Source: Pedobacter jeongneungensis (GTDB taxonomy: Bacteria; Bacteroidota; Bacteroidia; Sphingobacteriales; Sphingobacteriaceae). From it: DNA of 64,000 nt. Within the stretch, counting starts at the first letter, position 1, and every line of letters starts with the position of its first letter. The notes beneath the pieces were generated by a model. It was given only the letters and a program-made list of their open reading frames with translations. It ran no database searches and was not told the origin of the DNA. The stretch lies in the NCBI RefSeq assembly GCF_000633455.1, contig NZ_AYMG01000001.1:372001-436000 (forward strand), in the 5' to 3' direction. The position numbers and the translations under genes are program-made. This document shows, one piece after another, positions 41,320 through 50,723 of the stretch.

Positions 41320-41820
41320 TTACAAATGGTGCGGCCTGCCGTATTGATCCATTTTAACCTTTGCTTTATCTTCTTTTACCGATACTTCAAAAATGTAATC
41401 GTAATCATCATCGGTTAATTCTTCCTTTGGTCTTTTGCCGCCAAGGGCTTCAATAATTTCGAGTACCGTGTTAGAATGGCCGGCTATTATCACTGTTTTA
41501 CCAACATAGTTGGTCTTGATGCTATCAGCAAGCGATTTAATATCTTTATAATCGATTACTTTTGGAATCACCAAGGAATCTAAGGTTTGGTGGGTTCTTT
41601 TCGTTGGCGTGGCAAAGGCGACATCAAATTTTACCTTTTTTAAGTATTTTGCTAAATCTGCTGCGCGGATTTTCCCTTCGTCGGAAAGATTGGGGTTGGT
41701 ATCCTGTGGGTTCGACTTATCTTTTTCAGCATGTCTAATAATCCAGACGGTGGTGGTTTGTGCAGAAATGATATTGGCAAAAAGAAGGGTTAATGACAGG
41801 AATACGAACAGTTTTTTCAT
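41320..41820 (-). CDS. Exported histidine phosphatase family protein
   Basis: 166 residues from ATG 41820, chosen because MKKLFVFLSLTLLFANIISA is a clean signal peptide; the frame opens five codons earlier. The phosphohistidine motif is VWIIRHAEKDKS, with SDEGKIRAADLAKYL, TPTKRTHQTLDSL and IIAGHSNTVLEII completing the phosphoglycerate-mutase-like site. The secreted form suggests phosphate-ester hydrolysis in the periplasm. It lies 38 bp after the aminotransferase gene on the same strand. Confidence 0.88.
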   Translation of the reverse strand: MKKLFVFLSLTLLFANIISAQTTTVWIIRHAEKDKSNPQDTNPNLSDEGKIRAADLAKYLKKVKFDVAFATPTKRTHQTLDSLVIPKVIDYKDIKSLADSIKTNYVGKTVIIAGHSNTVLEIIEALGGKRPKEELTDDDYDYIFEVSVKEDKAKVKMDQYGRPHHL

Positions 41821-41857
41821 TTCATAAATATTCAAAAATTAATTGGATAAGAAAAGC

Positions 41858-42904
41858 TTAAAAAAATATGGCGGCGATTAGCTTTTCAATATCCTCTTTT
41901 TCATGCCATGCGGAAAGCACTATACGGTCTAAAATTTCGTCGGTAGGATTTGGATAGGGAAAAGACGAAATCAGGATCTGCTTTTGCAAAAGACGTTGTG
42001 AGAAATTTACATCTCCCAAGAGATACACAGGAAAATCCCATTCGTGTTTCCAGGTAAGATTTGATGCTTTTTCAAACATTGTCATGTTACTTTTCAGCTT
42101 ATTTAATGCTTTTTTATATATTTCTTCTGCATGAATAAACGCATGCAAGCCCGCCGGGCTGGGTGGAGAAGCACCAATAAAGGTATTTGTGACTTTAAGT
42201 TTATTGATCATTTTATTTGAGGCCAAAACAATACCCGCATCTACGCCTAGGGCTTTTGCCATTGAGGCAACTACTACATTTTCGACGTTTTCTTGTTTCG
42301 GAAGATCTACAATGGCCCCCATCCCGTTATTATTTATAACACCAATTCCATGCGAATCATCAACAACAAGGATTATATTTTTATCCTTACGGATCTCTTT
42401 TACAAAATCGAAATGATAAGTTTCGGGTACAAGATTATTCATCGAATTGCTGATCAACACCCAGGTTTTTTCTTCAGATAAATTTATTGTTTCAATTGTT
42501 TCAGCTGCCCAATCTCTGAATAATTTTACGTTTCTGGTTTGATTTTCTACCAACCAAAGTGCAGGGTGTGCTGCAGGGCCATAAATTACTTTCCCCAACC
42601 TGCATAAAGCTTTAACCGTAAGCTGCGCGGCTAAATATCCGCTAGATGTAATGAGCGCAGCTTCTGCTCCATATCGTGCTGCAGCTACTTTTTCTGCCTC
42701 ATCGTAAATACCCAGTTGAATATTGTTGGTACGGCTGGTGCCGTTATTTAAACCAAATTTTTTGATCCCTTCCAGATATAAATTAATAAAATCCTGATTT
42801 TGTGGAATACCCAGATAGGCCGTTCCACCAAAATACAGATAGGAATTGCCATCAATATTTATGGTGTTCGAAAAAGGCTGATTGATCGATTTAAAATCTG
42901 GCAT
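41858..42904 (-). CDS. PLP-dependent alpha-oxoamine synthase-like enzyme
   Basis: 348 residues of fold-type I. DDSHGIGVINNNGMG holds the PLP-binding Asp-His and ASMAKALGVDAGIVLAS the Schiff-base Lys. LNNGTSRTNNIQLGIYDEAE is the substrate region of the BioF/KBL group, but the protein is about 40-50 residues shorter than BioF. No biotin gene is near. It overlaps the lipoprotein DacB-like gene by one base, so an envelope-linked role (for example lipid synthesis) is possible. Confidence 0.8.
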   Translation of the reverse strand: MPDFKSINQPFSNTINIDGNSYLYFGGTAYLGIPQNQDFINLYLEGIKKFGLNNGTSRTNNIQLGIYDEAEKVAAARYGAEAALITSSGYLAAQLTVKALCRLGKVIYGPAAHPALWLVENQTRNVKLFRDWAAETIETINLSEEKTWVLISNSMNNLVPETYHFDFVKEIRKDKNIILVVDDSHGIGVINNNGMGAIVDLPKQENVENVVVASMAKALGVDAGIVLASNKMINKLKVTNTFIGASPPSPAGLHAFIHAEEIYKKALNKLKSNMTMFEKASNLTWKHEWDFPVYLLGDVNFSQRLLQKQILISSFPYPNPTDEILDRIVLSAWHEKEDIEKLIAAIFF

Positions 42905-44232
42905 TAAAAATTTTCATGTATGTAGGTTACTATCCTCACCATTTCTGCCCGCACCTCTGCAGTCGGCTTTACAAAATTGTTGTTCATAAAGGAATAAATA
43001 TAGGTTTTTCCTTTTTTGGTTAATACGTACCCACTTTGATTATGGACACCACCGAGCGAACCTGTTTTGCCGTAAACAAAGGGTTTATCGGTTTTGGGGT
43101 AAGCACTTTTTAAAGTTCCGCTTTTTCCTCCGGCAGGCAGCATATCAAAAAGCTTCTCCGGATTGTTTACTAGCTTATAAATGGAATCGAGTAAATACAC
43201 ATTATCGCGGGGTGTAAATAAATCTTGTCGCGATAACCCCGATCCATCTACCCATTTAACTTTATCGGGCAAAAAGGAAAGGTAGTTTTTGGTAATGTGA
43301 TTGATCGCTTTTACAGTACTCAAGGTATCGCCAATCTGGTTGGAACATACAAGCAACAAGTGTTCGGCTATAAAATTATCGCTGGGTAACATCATGTGTT
43401 TTAAAACCGAATCGCGTTTTGCACCCTGCAAAGTTTTGGCATCCGAAGGAATTCTAAAATTAATAAGGCCAACAGGTTTGTGTAAGGTATCAGATAATAC
43501 TTCAACGGTAACCTGTGCACTGGTTTTATAAGGATTTTGCTGATTATAACCTGGTTTAACAGTAACTGCAGGATAATGGAAGTTATTGGTTAAAAAATCG
43601 CGTGTTACCTGGAAATTGCCTGTGGTTTTTGTAGGATCTACTTTAAAGCAAGGTGCAAAAACCCTGGGTTCGATGTTGATTTTATTTGGACCTGCATAAG
43701 TAGAAGTTACCATATTGTCCATAATCGGCATTTCGGTAATTTCGGGCTGGTAATAATAATCGTAATCGTCCCAGGCCCAGCCATCGCCAAAAAAAGTACC
43801 CGAGTAACGGCCAGGTGCAAAAAAAAGTTTTTTATTCGAGGCGAGCAGGAAATTATAAGCGGATTTATCTTTCACGGCAAACTGCAGAAATGAAGGATCG
43901 CCTGTTCCCCAAAAAATCAGCGAGTCATTTCTTTCGATATATTTCAACGCGGGCATTAAATCGGGTAGCATTTTTAAACTGGCAAAAAAGGTATAAAGTT
44001 TTGTGTTAGAGGCTGGCGTAAAATACTTGTCGGCATCTTTCTCAAAAATCATCTTTTTATTTTCAGGGTTGTAAAGTGCAAAACCAACCTGGTACTGCTT
44101 GATCACCTGCGAGCTTTTAAATTCTTTCGCTACTTTTTTTGATATGATTTTATTAGTTGAACAGCCTGCTAGCAAACAAATAGATAGTGTGAAGACAAGA
44201 AAAATGGGATTTTGATTTTTTAACCGAAACAT
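42904..44232 (-). CDS. D-Ala-D-Ala carboxypeptidase/endopeptidase, PBP4 family (lipoprotein)
   Basis: 442 residues. A lipobox LLAGC puts the mature N-terminus at C24. Penicillin-binding motifs are S75-N-T-K78 (TPASNTKLY), SDN (LPSDNFIAEHL) and KTG (YGKTGSLGGVH), the PBP4/DacB set. The family's extra domain lies between the first and second motifs. It trims or cross-cleaves peptidoglycan. The next gene shares its last base. Confidence 0.9.
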   Translation of the reverse strand: MFRLKNQNPIFLVFTLSICLLAGCSTNKIISKKVAKEFKSSQVIKQYQVGFALYNPENKKMIFEKDADKYFTPASNTKLYTFFASLKMLPDLMPALKYIERNDSLIFWGTGDPSFLQFAVKDKSAYNFLLASNKKLFFAPGRYSGTFFGDGWAWDDYDYYYQPEITEMPIMDNMVTSTYAGPNKINIEPRVFAPCFKVDPTKTTGNFQVTRDFLTNNFHYPAVTVKPGYNQQNPYKTSAQVTVEVLSDTLHKPVGLINFRIPSDAKTLQGAKRDSVLKHMMLPSDNFIAEHLLLVCSNQIGDTLSTVKAINHITKNYLSFLPDKVKWVDGSGLSRQDLFTPRDNVYLLDSIYKLVNNPEKLFDMLPAGGKSGTLKSAYPKTDKPFVYGKTGSLGGVHNQSGYVLTKKGKTYIYSFMNNNFVKPTAEVRAEMVRIVTYIHENF

Positions 44233-44283
44233 CTTCTAAATTTAGGGAACATAATTATCAACTAATTTATTAAATTTAGTTTA

Positions 44284-45531
44284 ATGTTAACCAAATATAG
44301 TCCCGGTGTAATAATCTGTTTACGTAAACTAATCATTTGCCTGGGCCTGGTATTTCTTTTTTTTTCTGCCATGGGGCAGGAGTTCCTGTTTAAAAGGAAC
44401 CGCCAAAAACAATCCATCCCTTTTAAATGCATCAAAAACCTAATTGTTATTCCTGTTTATGTAGATGGTAAAGGGCCTTTTGATTTCGTGCTGGATACTG
44501 GCGTAGGGCCTATGATTATTACTGATCCATCTATTATTGATTCTTTAAACTTTAATATGCTCCGTAAAATTAAAGTTTCGGGGTTGGGTATAGAAACGGT
44601 TGAGGCTTATGTTTCTCAAAGTTTAGATGTTAAGGTAGGCAGTGCGAGCATAGAACATATACCAACTGCTATATTAAAAGAAGATCTTTTTAATTTATCG
44701 GGGCATTTGGGAATCAAAATTTATGGCTTATTGGGGTACAGTTTTTTTAGCAGTTTTATTGTGGATATAAGGTACAGCGAAAACAGATTGATTATTTATG
44801 ATCGTGATGCAAAAGTGAAATACCGGGGGAAGAAAATCCCGATTGAGATTGAAAATCAGAAACCTTACATAGTTGGTAATGTTGAACTGCCGGATGGAAA
44901 ATCAGTTAATGCCAGGTTATTAATGGATACCGGTGCCAGCCATGCCCTATCTCTCGAAATGTTGCAGGGCACCGAATTTCCCATGCCAGAAAAAAAAATC
45001 AAAGCCAATTTAGGAATGAGCCTTAGCGGACAGATTAAAGGTTACATTGGCAGGGTGGGTAAATTTAGTTTGGGAAACTATGTTTTTAATGATGTTGTTG
45101 CCGGATTTCCTGATTTTAAAACCATTGCAGAAAAAATTGACCTATCCAAACGTAATGGGAATCTAGGGGCCGATCTGCTCCGGAAATTCAATATCCAGTT
45201 TAATTATGAAGAAGGCTTTATATACGTTAAACCAAATGGTTTTAGCAAAGCGCCTTTTGAGCACGATATGGTGGGAATGGTAATCTATCTCGATCAAAAA
45301 GAATATAAAAGGGTACTTATTGGAGAAATTGATGAAAACAGTCCTGCAGAAAAGGCTGGCCTTTGTCCCGATGACGAGATAATTGGTGTTAATTTTAAAG
45401 GCATTGAAAGTTATAGCCTGAACGATCTTACCGAATTATTTAAGTCAAAGGCTGATAGAAGTCTGATTTTTGAAATTTACAGGGGTAAAGAAGTGTTTTT
45501 TAAGGTAGTACGGCTCGAAAAAAGGATTTAA
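44284..45531 (+). CDS. Double aspartyl-protease fold with PDZ domain
   Basis: 415 residues. Hydrophobic N-terminal export signal (about 14-30). Two retropepsin-like halves each have the catalytic triplet: D71-T-G (FDFVLDTGVGP) and D215-T-G (RLLMDTGASHA), so one chain can form the whole active site. A PDZ domain follows (about 320-410, GEIDENSPAEKAGLCPDDEI). Likely a periplasmic protease or peptide-binding protein. Divergent from the DacB-like gene with 51 bp between. Confidence 0.87.
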   Translation: MLTKYSPGVIICLRKLIICLGLVFLFFSAMGQEFLFKRNRQKQSIPFKCIKNLIVIPVYVDGKGPFDFVLDTGVGPMIITDPSIIDSLNFNMLRKIKVSGLGIETVEAYVSQSLDVKVGSASIEHIPTAILKEDLFNLSGHLGIKIYGLLGYSFFSSFIVDIRYSENRLIIYDRDAKVKYRGKKIPIEIENQKPYIVGNVELPDGKSVNARLLMDTGASHALSLEMLQGTEFPMPEKKIKANLGMSLSGQIKGYIGRVGKFSLGNYVFNDVVAGFPDFKTIAEKIDLSKRNGNLGADLLRKFNIQFNYEEGFIYVKPNGFSKAPFEHDMVGMVIYLDQKEYKRVLIGEIDENSPAEKAGLCPDDEIIGVNFKGIESYSLNDLTELFKSKADRSLIFEIYRGKEVFFKVVRLEKRI

Positions 45532-45623
45532 GTAGCGTAATTTTCCAGTTACAAAACAATTGCTATGTAACAAGGCTCTAACTTTAACCTCTTATTATCA
45601 AGCAAACTAACTTTTATATACAC

Positions 45624-48140
45624 ATGAAGAAAAACTTTAGGGTACTTGCTTTGGCAGGTATCGTAGTACTTGGTGTAGCCGGATCAGGTTCGGTATATGC
45701 TCAGAAGAAGTCTAAAACTACAAAAGGCGCAACGCCGGCAACACCTGCAGCCGCTTCGGCTGCAGCACCAAAAAAAGAAGGAATTAAGCCATTTTCGGAA
45801 GTAATTACAGCAAAGGCAAGAACTACAAACGGCTTGTTCAAAACCCATAAGGTAGATGATAAGTGGTACTTTGAGATCCCGGATTCGATGATTAACCGCG
45901 AAATGCTTGTGGTTACCCGTTTGGCAAAAGTACCCGCAGGCGTAAAAGTGGGTAACCAGCAATATGGGGGTGAAGAATTAAATGAACAGGTTTGGAAATG
46001 GGAGCGTAGAGGCAAACAGGTGTACATTCGTGTACCAAGTTATTCAACCAAGGCCGATCCAAACAGCGATATGTACGAATCGGTACAAAATTCTAACCTG
46101 GCACAGATTTTAGCCAGTTTCGAAATCAAAGCTTATAATAAAGATACCACTGGTGTGGTGATCGATGTAACCGATTTTTATAACGGCGATGTGATGGCCA
46201 TCGGTGCTACCGATCAGATCCGTAAGGCCTATAAAGTAACCATGTACGATGCTACACGCTCTTATATTGATACCGTAAAAACCTTCCCGATCAATATTGA
46301 GGTAAAAACAGCTAAAACCTATCGTGCGGCAGAATCGCCAACGGATAACAGCAATGCTGCAGTAACTTTCGAGTTCAATACTTCGATGTTATTATTGCCA
46401 AAAATCCCGGTAAAAGCCAGGATAATGGATAGCAGGGTGGGTTTCTTCGGTCAATCGCAAATTGATTATGGAAGTAATGCCCAGAAAGCAGAGCGCACAG
46501 CTTATATTCACCGTTGGAATCTGGTTCCAAAAGATACTAATGCCTACAAACGTGGCGAATTGGTAGAACCGGTAAAACCGATTGTAATTTACATCGATCC
46601 CGCTACACCTAAAAAATGGGTGCCGTTTTTGATCCAGGGGATTAACGATTGGCAGGTAGCTTTTGAGGCTGCAGGTTTCAAAAATGCCATTATGGGTAAA
46701 GAAGCGCCAACCGCGCAGCAAGATCCTCAGTTCAGTGTAGAAGATTCCAGGTATTCGGTAGTGCGTTATTTCGCGTCTGATATTGCCAATGCCTATGGAC
46801 CGCACATCAGCGATCCGCGTACCGGACAGATTTTAGAAACACACATTGGATGGTACCATAACGTAATGAACCTGCTGCGTAACTGGTATTTTGTACAAAC
46901 AGCAGCCATTAACCCTGAAGTGCGCAAAGCTAAATTTACAGACGAACAAATGGGCGAACTGATCCGTTTTGTATCCTCACACGAAATTGGCCATACTTTG
47001 GGTTTACCGCACAACTTCGGCTCTAGTTATGCTTATCCTGTTGATTCGTTACGTTCTAAAACCTTTACCGATAAACATGGTACAGCACCATCTATTATGG
47101 ATTATGCCCGTTTTAACTACATTGCACAACCAGGCGACGGTGTAACCAAACTTCACCCTCAAATTGGCGAATATGATAAATGGGTAGTAAAATGGGGATA
47201 TTCCTGGATTCCAGGCAACAAAACCGCTGAACAGGAAAAAGAAGTTTTAGATCAATGGACTTTAAAAAATGCAGGTAATCCTCTATATTTCTACGGCCGT
47301 CAGGGAACTACTTTAGATCCACGTTTACAAAGTGAAGATTTAGGTGATAACGCCATGAAAGCGAGTACTTATGGTATTGCCAATTTAAAACGTATTTTAC
47401 CTAACGTAGAAAAATGGACTTACCAAAAAGGAAAAGATTATAGCGATTTAAAAGAAATCTATACCGAAATTGTTGGTCAGTTTAACCGTTACATGGGGCA
47501 CGTGGCTACAAACGTTGGTGGATTAAGCGAAAACTTTAAAACTTATGAGCAAAGTGGTCCGGTTTACGCATACTTGCCAAAAGCAAAACAAAAAGAAGCC
47601 ATTACGTTCTTTAACCAACAATTGTTTACTACACCGCTTTGGTTAATCAGTAACGAGCAGTTGAGCAAATTTGATAACGGAGTATTATTAAACCGTATTA
47701 AAGGTGTTCAAACCAATACTTTGGGTAACCTTTTATCAGCATCGCGTATTGCACGTTTGTTAGATAACGAAACCAAAAATGGCGCTGCAAAAGCTTATAC
47801 TTTACCTGAATTATTTACAGATTTAAGATCATCAGTATTTGTGGCTGGAAGAGCTGACGCCTTTAAACGTAACTTACAACGTGCGTATGTAGACCGGTTA
47901 CAGGATTTAATGACCAAAGATTCGGAACTTCCGGTTGGTTTCCCTGTAGATTATGCTGCAAGTTATGGCTTAACACCAATTAATGTTGGTTTATCAGATA
48001 TCAGGCCATTGGTTAGGGCTGAGCTGAAAACTTTATTAGCCACCACTAAAGCAAGAGCTGCTGCTGGTGATGCCATTACAAAAGCACATTACGAAGATTT
48101 AAGTATCCGTATTAAAGATATTTTAGATCCAAAGAAATAA
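45624..48140 (+). CDS. Exported zinc-dependent metalloprotease (DUF5117/DUF5118 type)
   Basis: 838 residues with a signal peptide (about 1-26, GSVYAQ) and a low-complexity Ala/Pro/Lys linker after it. N-terminal DUF5118/5117-like domains precede a metzincin catalytic part: H453-E-I-G-H457-TLGLP-H463 with HNFGSS following and SIMDYARFNYIAQPGD as Met-turn. This is a common secreted peptidase type of Bacteroidota. No T9SS C-terminal sorting domain is seen. A terminator lies 95 bp downstream. Confidence 0.9.
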   Translation: MKKNFRVLALAGIVVLGVAGSGSVYAQKKSKTTKGATPATPAAASAAAPKKEGIKPFSEVITAKARTTNGLFKTHKVDDKWYFEIPDSMINREMLVVTRLAKVPAGVKVGNQQYGGEELNEQVWKWERRGKQVYIRVPSYSTKADPNSDMYESVQNSNLAQILASFEIKAYNKDTTGVVIDVTDFYNGDVMAIGATDQIRKAYKVTMYDATRSYIDTVKTFPINIEVKTAKTYRAAESPTDNSNAAVTFEFNTSMLLLPKIPVKARIMDSRVGFFGQSQIDYGSNAQKAERTAYIHRWNLVPKDTNAYKRGELVEPVKPIVIYIDPATPKKWVPFLIQGINDWQVAFEAAGFKNAIMGKEAPTAQQDPQFSVEDSRYSVVRYFASDIANAYGPHISDPRTGQILETHIGWYHNVMNLLRNWYFVQTAAINPEVRKAKFTDEQMGELIRFVSSHEIGHTLGLPHNFGSSYAYPVDSLRSKTFTDKHGTAPSIMDYARFNYIAQPGDGVTKLHPQIGEYDKWVVKWGYSWIPGNKTAEQEKEVLDQWTLKNAGNPLYFYGRQGTTLDPRLQSEDLGDNAMKASTYGIANLKRILPNVEKWTYQKGKDYSDLKEIYTEIVGQFNRYMGHVATNVGGLSENFKTYEQSGPVYAYLPKAKQKEAITFFNQQLFTTPLWLISNEQLSKFDNGVLLNRIKGVQTNTLGNLLSASRIARLLDNETKNGAAKAYTLPELFTDLRSSVFVAGRADAFKRNLQRAYVDRLQDLMTKDSELPVGFPVDYAASYGLTPINVGLSDIRPLVRAELKTLLATTKARAAAGDAITKAHYEDLSIRIKDILDPKK

Positions 48141-48234
48141 TTAATGAGTGAATTTTGAAGGATGGAATTAAAGAATGATTGAATAGCGATAGTCCATTCA
48201 ATCATTCAAAATTCTCTCATTCGGCATTAAAAAT
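48141..48234. other. Gap with hairpin after metalloprotease gene
   Basis: GAATGATTGAAT (48172-48183) pairs with ATTCAATCATTC (48195-48206), a perfect 12-bp stem. Its role is unclear; it may stabilise the 3' end. Confidence 0.5.
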
Positions 48235-48273
48235 CGGAGCAGATCATTAAATTGATCGCTCCGCTTTTTTTTT
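48235..48273 (+). terminator. Terminator after metalloprotease gene
   Basis: CGGAGC-A-GATCA pairs with TGATC-GCTCCG (one bulge), followed by C and nine T. Confidence 0.85.
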
Positions 48274-48310
48274 AATTAAGATAGTAGATTAAATAAAGTT
48301 AAGCATCGAT

Positions 48311-48379
48311 TTGTCACGTTGAGTTTGTCGAAACGCTTACATTAATTTAATAGATTCTTCGACGGGCTCAGGATGACAA
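48311..48379. repeat. GTCAC/T-GTTGAG-type palindromic repeat, full copy
   Basis: TTGTCACGTTGAGTTTGTCG at the left faces CGACGGGCTCAGGATGACAA at the right, an imperfect copy of the family seen at 19095-19150. Confidence 0.7.
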
Positions 48380-48478
48380 AGCTATATTGATCTATACCCC
48401 CTCTTTCTCATTTGTATAATTCTTGATGCTTAACTTAAACAACACAACTGTTTTCTAATTTTATGGCAAAACAGGGTT

Positions 48479-49354
48479 ATGCTTAAAAAACTATTCTTTG
48501 CACTTATATTATTTACATCCGGTTTATCTGCTTTTAGCCAGAGTGCCGATTCATTAACCGTTGTAAAGGCCAAATGGCAGAAAAATAAAATTGCCAGACA
48601 GGTGGTTTTATTCAGGCATCATTTTGATCAGAAAAACCTTTTCGCTGCCAATGAAAATATTTCGTTTTTAGAAATAAAAAATACCGGACGTAAAGCTGTA
48701 TTTGCCATTGGTGCAGAAGAAAAGGAACTAATCACTACCAGTAATTTCGGCCTAAGAGATACGGCAATTGCTGCGGTAAACGGCAATTTCTTTGATGTAA
48801 AAAACGGAGGATCGGTCGATTTTGTTCGTATAAACGGACAAACAATCAATACCAACCGTTTAGATAAAAACGGTAATAGAGCAAGGCATCAGGAAGCGGC
48901 AATCGTAATGGATAAGGGGAAAATCTCAATCAAAAAATGGGACGGATCGGCCGATTGGGAAACAAAGTTAAAGGAAAAAAATGTTTTTCTAAATGGTCCG
49001 TTATTAACGTTAAACAATGTTGATGAAACTTTAGATACCGCTGGTTTTAACCGCTTGCGCCATCCCCGTACCTGCCTGGGCATAAAACCCAACGAAAGGG
49101 TAATTTTGTTAACCGTTGATGGAAGAAACGAAAATTCGGCCGGGATGAGTTTGTTCGAACTGACCAAATTAATGCGCTGGTTGGGCTGTACTTCTGCTAT
49201 CAATTTTGATGGCGGCGGTTCTACCACTTTGTGGGTAAGTGGAATGCCTGATGGTGGCGTAATCAATTATCCAACAGATAATAAAAAATGGGACCATGAA
49301 GGGCAGCGGAAAGTGGCCAATGTTATTCTGGTAAAGAAACAGGTTAAAAGATAA
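48479..49354 (+). CDS. Exported phosphodiester glycosidase family protein (NAGPA-like)
   Basis: 291 residues with a signal peptide (about 1-21, LSAFSQ). The NAGPA/DUF2233 domain is recognised by AAVNGNFFDVKNGGSVDFV, HPRTCLGIKPNERVILLTVD, GMSLFELTKLMRWLGC and INFDGGGSTTLWVSG. Family members hydrolyse GlcNAc-1-phosphodiesters or act on cell-wall sugars. Likely periplasmic. 58 bp before a lipoprotein gene on the same strand. Confidence 0.9.
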   Translation: MLKKLFFALILFTSGLSAFSQSADSLTVVKAKWQKNKIARQVVLFRHHFDQKNLFAANENISFLEIKNTGRKAVFAIGAEEKELITTSNFGLRDTAIAAVNGNFFDVKNGGSVDFVRINGQTINTNRLDKNGNRARHQEAAIVMDKGKISIKKWDGSADWETKLKEKNVFLNGPLLTLNNVDETLDTAGFNRLRHPRTCLGIKPNERVILLTVDGRNENSAGMSLFELTKLMRWLGCTSAINFDGGGSTTLWVSGMPDGGVINYPTDNKKWDHEGQRKVANVILVKKQVKR

Positions 49355-49412
49355 AATTCCTGCAACACAACAAGCTTAAAAAAACTTATTTTAGCCGAAG
49401 ATTTTTGTTGAA

Positions 49413-50339
49413 ATGATTAAAAATACAATATACTTTTTCTTTTTTGTGCTCATACTCAGTGCCTGTAAAATGGGCACTAAAACCAGCGACCCAACGCTTA
49501 GGGAATTTACTTTTGAGCCCGTTAAGGGCATCCGTTATGTAGAAGTAAAACGTAGGTTTAAAGATGGATATTCTTTTAATCAGGAAGGTTTTATGCAAAA
49601 GCCATCGTGGATAATTGAAGTAGTTAAAGAAGATACCATGTCGGCCTGGAGCCCGCAGAAACATAGGATGCAGAATTTTTACCTGCAGTACGATCATGGT
49701 AATGTATATAATTTTGCAGCCGAATTTTTCAAGGTAAAACACGTTAGTAAAGATAGCCTGGTTTTTCAACGCATCCAGGTTGATGGAAAGGTAATTGCAT
49801 CAGATGTGCGCTCGGATGTAAACATGACCTTTTATGCACAGGATTACATTAAAAACAAGTTAAAGGCCAAAGCCGAAGACCTGCAAAAACCGACCAAAGC
49901 TGATACCGCTTTTATTGAAAAGCGTTCGGCCAGGGTTAACCTGAATAGTGATAGTGCTTTTGCGGCAACAGATCCGGTTCAGTTTATACCTAAAAGCAAA
50001 ATTGCAAGAGTAGAAAAAATAAGTACAGTAGACCGTGCAAACAACAGAACCGAAGCTTACGATTACATGTTCCCGCAATATATCATCAGGATCGACAGGG
50101 CTTATAAAGATTTTGCTTACCAGGTTGCGGCCGTTGTAGATTTTCAGGGTGGGATACACGTAAAAACGATTTATAATGTGTTACCAGAAAATGCCGAGGC
50201 GAAAAAAAAGGTGGCTCAGGGTATTGCCGATATCTACGTGAGGAACCTTTTTAACATAGCACCCGGAACTACATTGGGCGTGCCGCATAATAGCGAAATT
50301 ACCCTGACTATGATTGGGAAGGCGATTAAAAAGCCTTAA
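49413..50339 (+). CDS. Hypothetical lipoprotein
   Basis: 308 residues. The lipobox ILSAC sets the lipidated Cys at about residue 18. The mature protein is rich in beta strands and basic residues, with no family I recognise. Recurrent features are TFEPVKGIRYVEVKRRF near the start and a late KVAQGIADIYVRNLFNIAPG. It may be co-transcribed with the glycosidase gene. Function unknown. Confidence 0.75.
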   Translation: MIKNTIYFFFFVLILSACKMGTKTSDPTLREFTFEPVKGIRYVEVKRRFKDGYSFNQEGFMQKPSWIIEVVKEDTMSAWSPQKHRMQNFYLQYDHGNVYNFAAEFFKVKHVSKDSLVFQRIQVDGKVIASDVRSDVNMTFYAQDYIKNKLKAKAEDLQKPTKADTAFIEKRSARVNLNSDSAFAATDPVQFIPKSKIARVEKISTVDRANNRTEAYDYMFPQYIIRIDRAYKDFAYQVAAVVDFQGGIHVKTIYNVLPENAEAKKKVAQGIADIYVRNLFNIAPGTTLGVPHNSEITLTMIGKAIKKP

Positions 50340-50388
50340 TAATCTGATATTTACAAATTTTTAACGTTAAAAAAATGTTAAAAATTTA

Positions 50389-50419
50389 TTTTGATTTTAA
50401 AAATTAAAACTTACCTTGC
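50389..50419 (+). promoter_or_regulatory. Promoter of the cold-shock gene
   Basis: TTTTG (50389-50393), 18 bp, TACCTTGC (50412-50419), close to TAnnTTTG. The predicted leader is about 20 nt, much shorter than the long cold-shock leader of E. coli cspA. Confidence 0.5.
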
Positions 50420-50444
50420 GTACTTAATTTTAATATTTAATACA

Positions 50445-50636
50445 ATGCAAGAAGGCACAGTAAAATTCTTCAATGTAACTAAAGGTTTTGGTTTTATCGT
50501 TCCTGCGAATGGCGATAGCGAAATTTTTGTTCATTCAACAGGTCTTATCGACGAAATCCGTGAAAACGACAAAGTACAGTACGAAGTTGCTAACGGTAAA
50601 AAAGGCTTAAATGCCGTTAATGTGAAAGTAATTTAA
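50445..50636 (+). CDS. Cold-shock domain protein
   Basis: 63 residues from ATG 50445 (the longer frame from 50391 reads through the promoter). Begins MQEGTVKFFNVTKGFGFIVP: RNP1-like KGFGFI and RNP2-like EIFVHSTGL bind single-stranded RNA or DNA. The short form lacks the usual final basic tail. It acts as an RNA chaperone in the cytoplasm. A strong terminator follows at once. Confidence 0.93.
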   Translation: MQEGTVKFFNVTKGFGFIVPANGDSEIFVHSTGLIDEIRENDKVQYEVANGKKGLNAVNVKVI

Positions 50637-50659
50637 TTTATTTATCATATTTACAAATG

Positions 50660-50686
50660 GCCTCGATCACAGTCGGGGCTTTTTTG
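50660..50686 (+). terminator. Terminator of the cold-shock gene
   Basis: GCCTCGA (50660-50666) pairs with TCGGGGC (50673-50679) with one wobble, followed by TTTTTT. Confidence 0.8.
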
Positions 50687-50723
50687 TTTTTTGTCGTTAA
50701 CATAAATCCAGTTCATCACTTTT

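Noticed and set aside
41858..42904. BioF (biotin synthesis) assignment
   Set aside because: Fold matches, but the protein is short and no bio genes are near; only the enzyme class is claimed.
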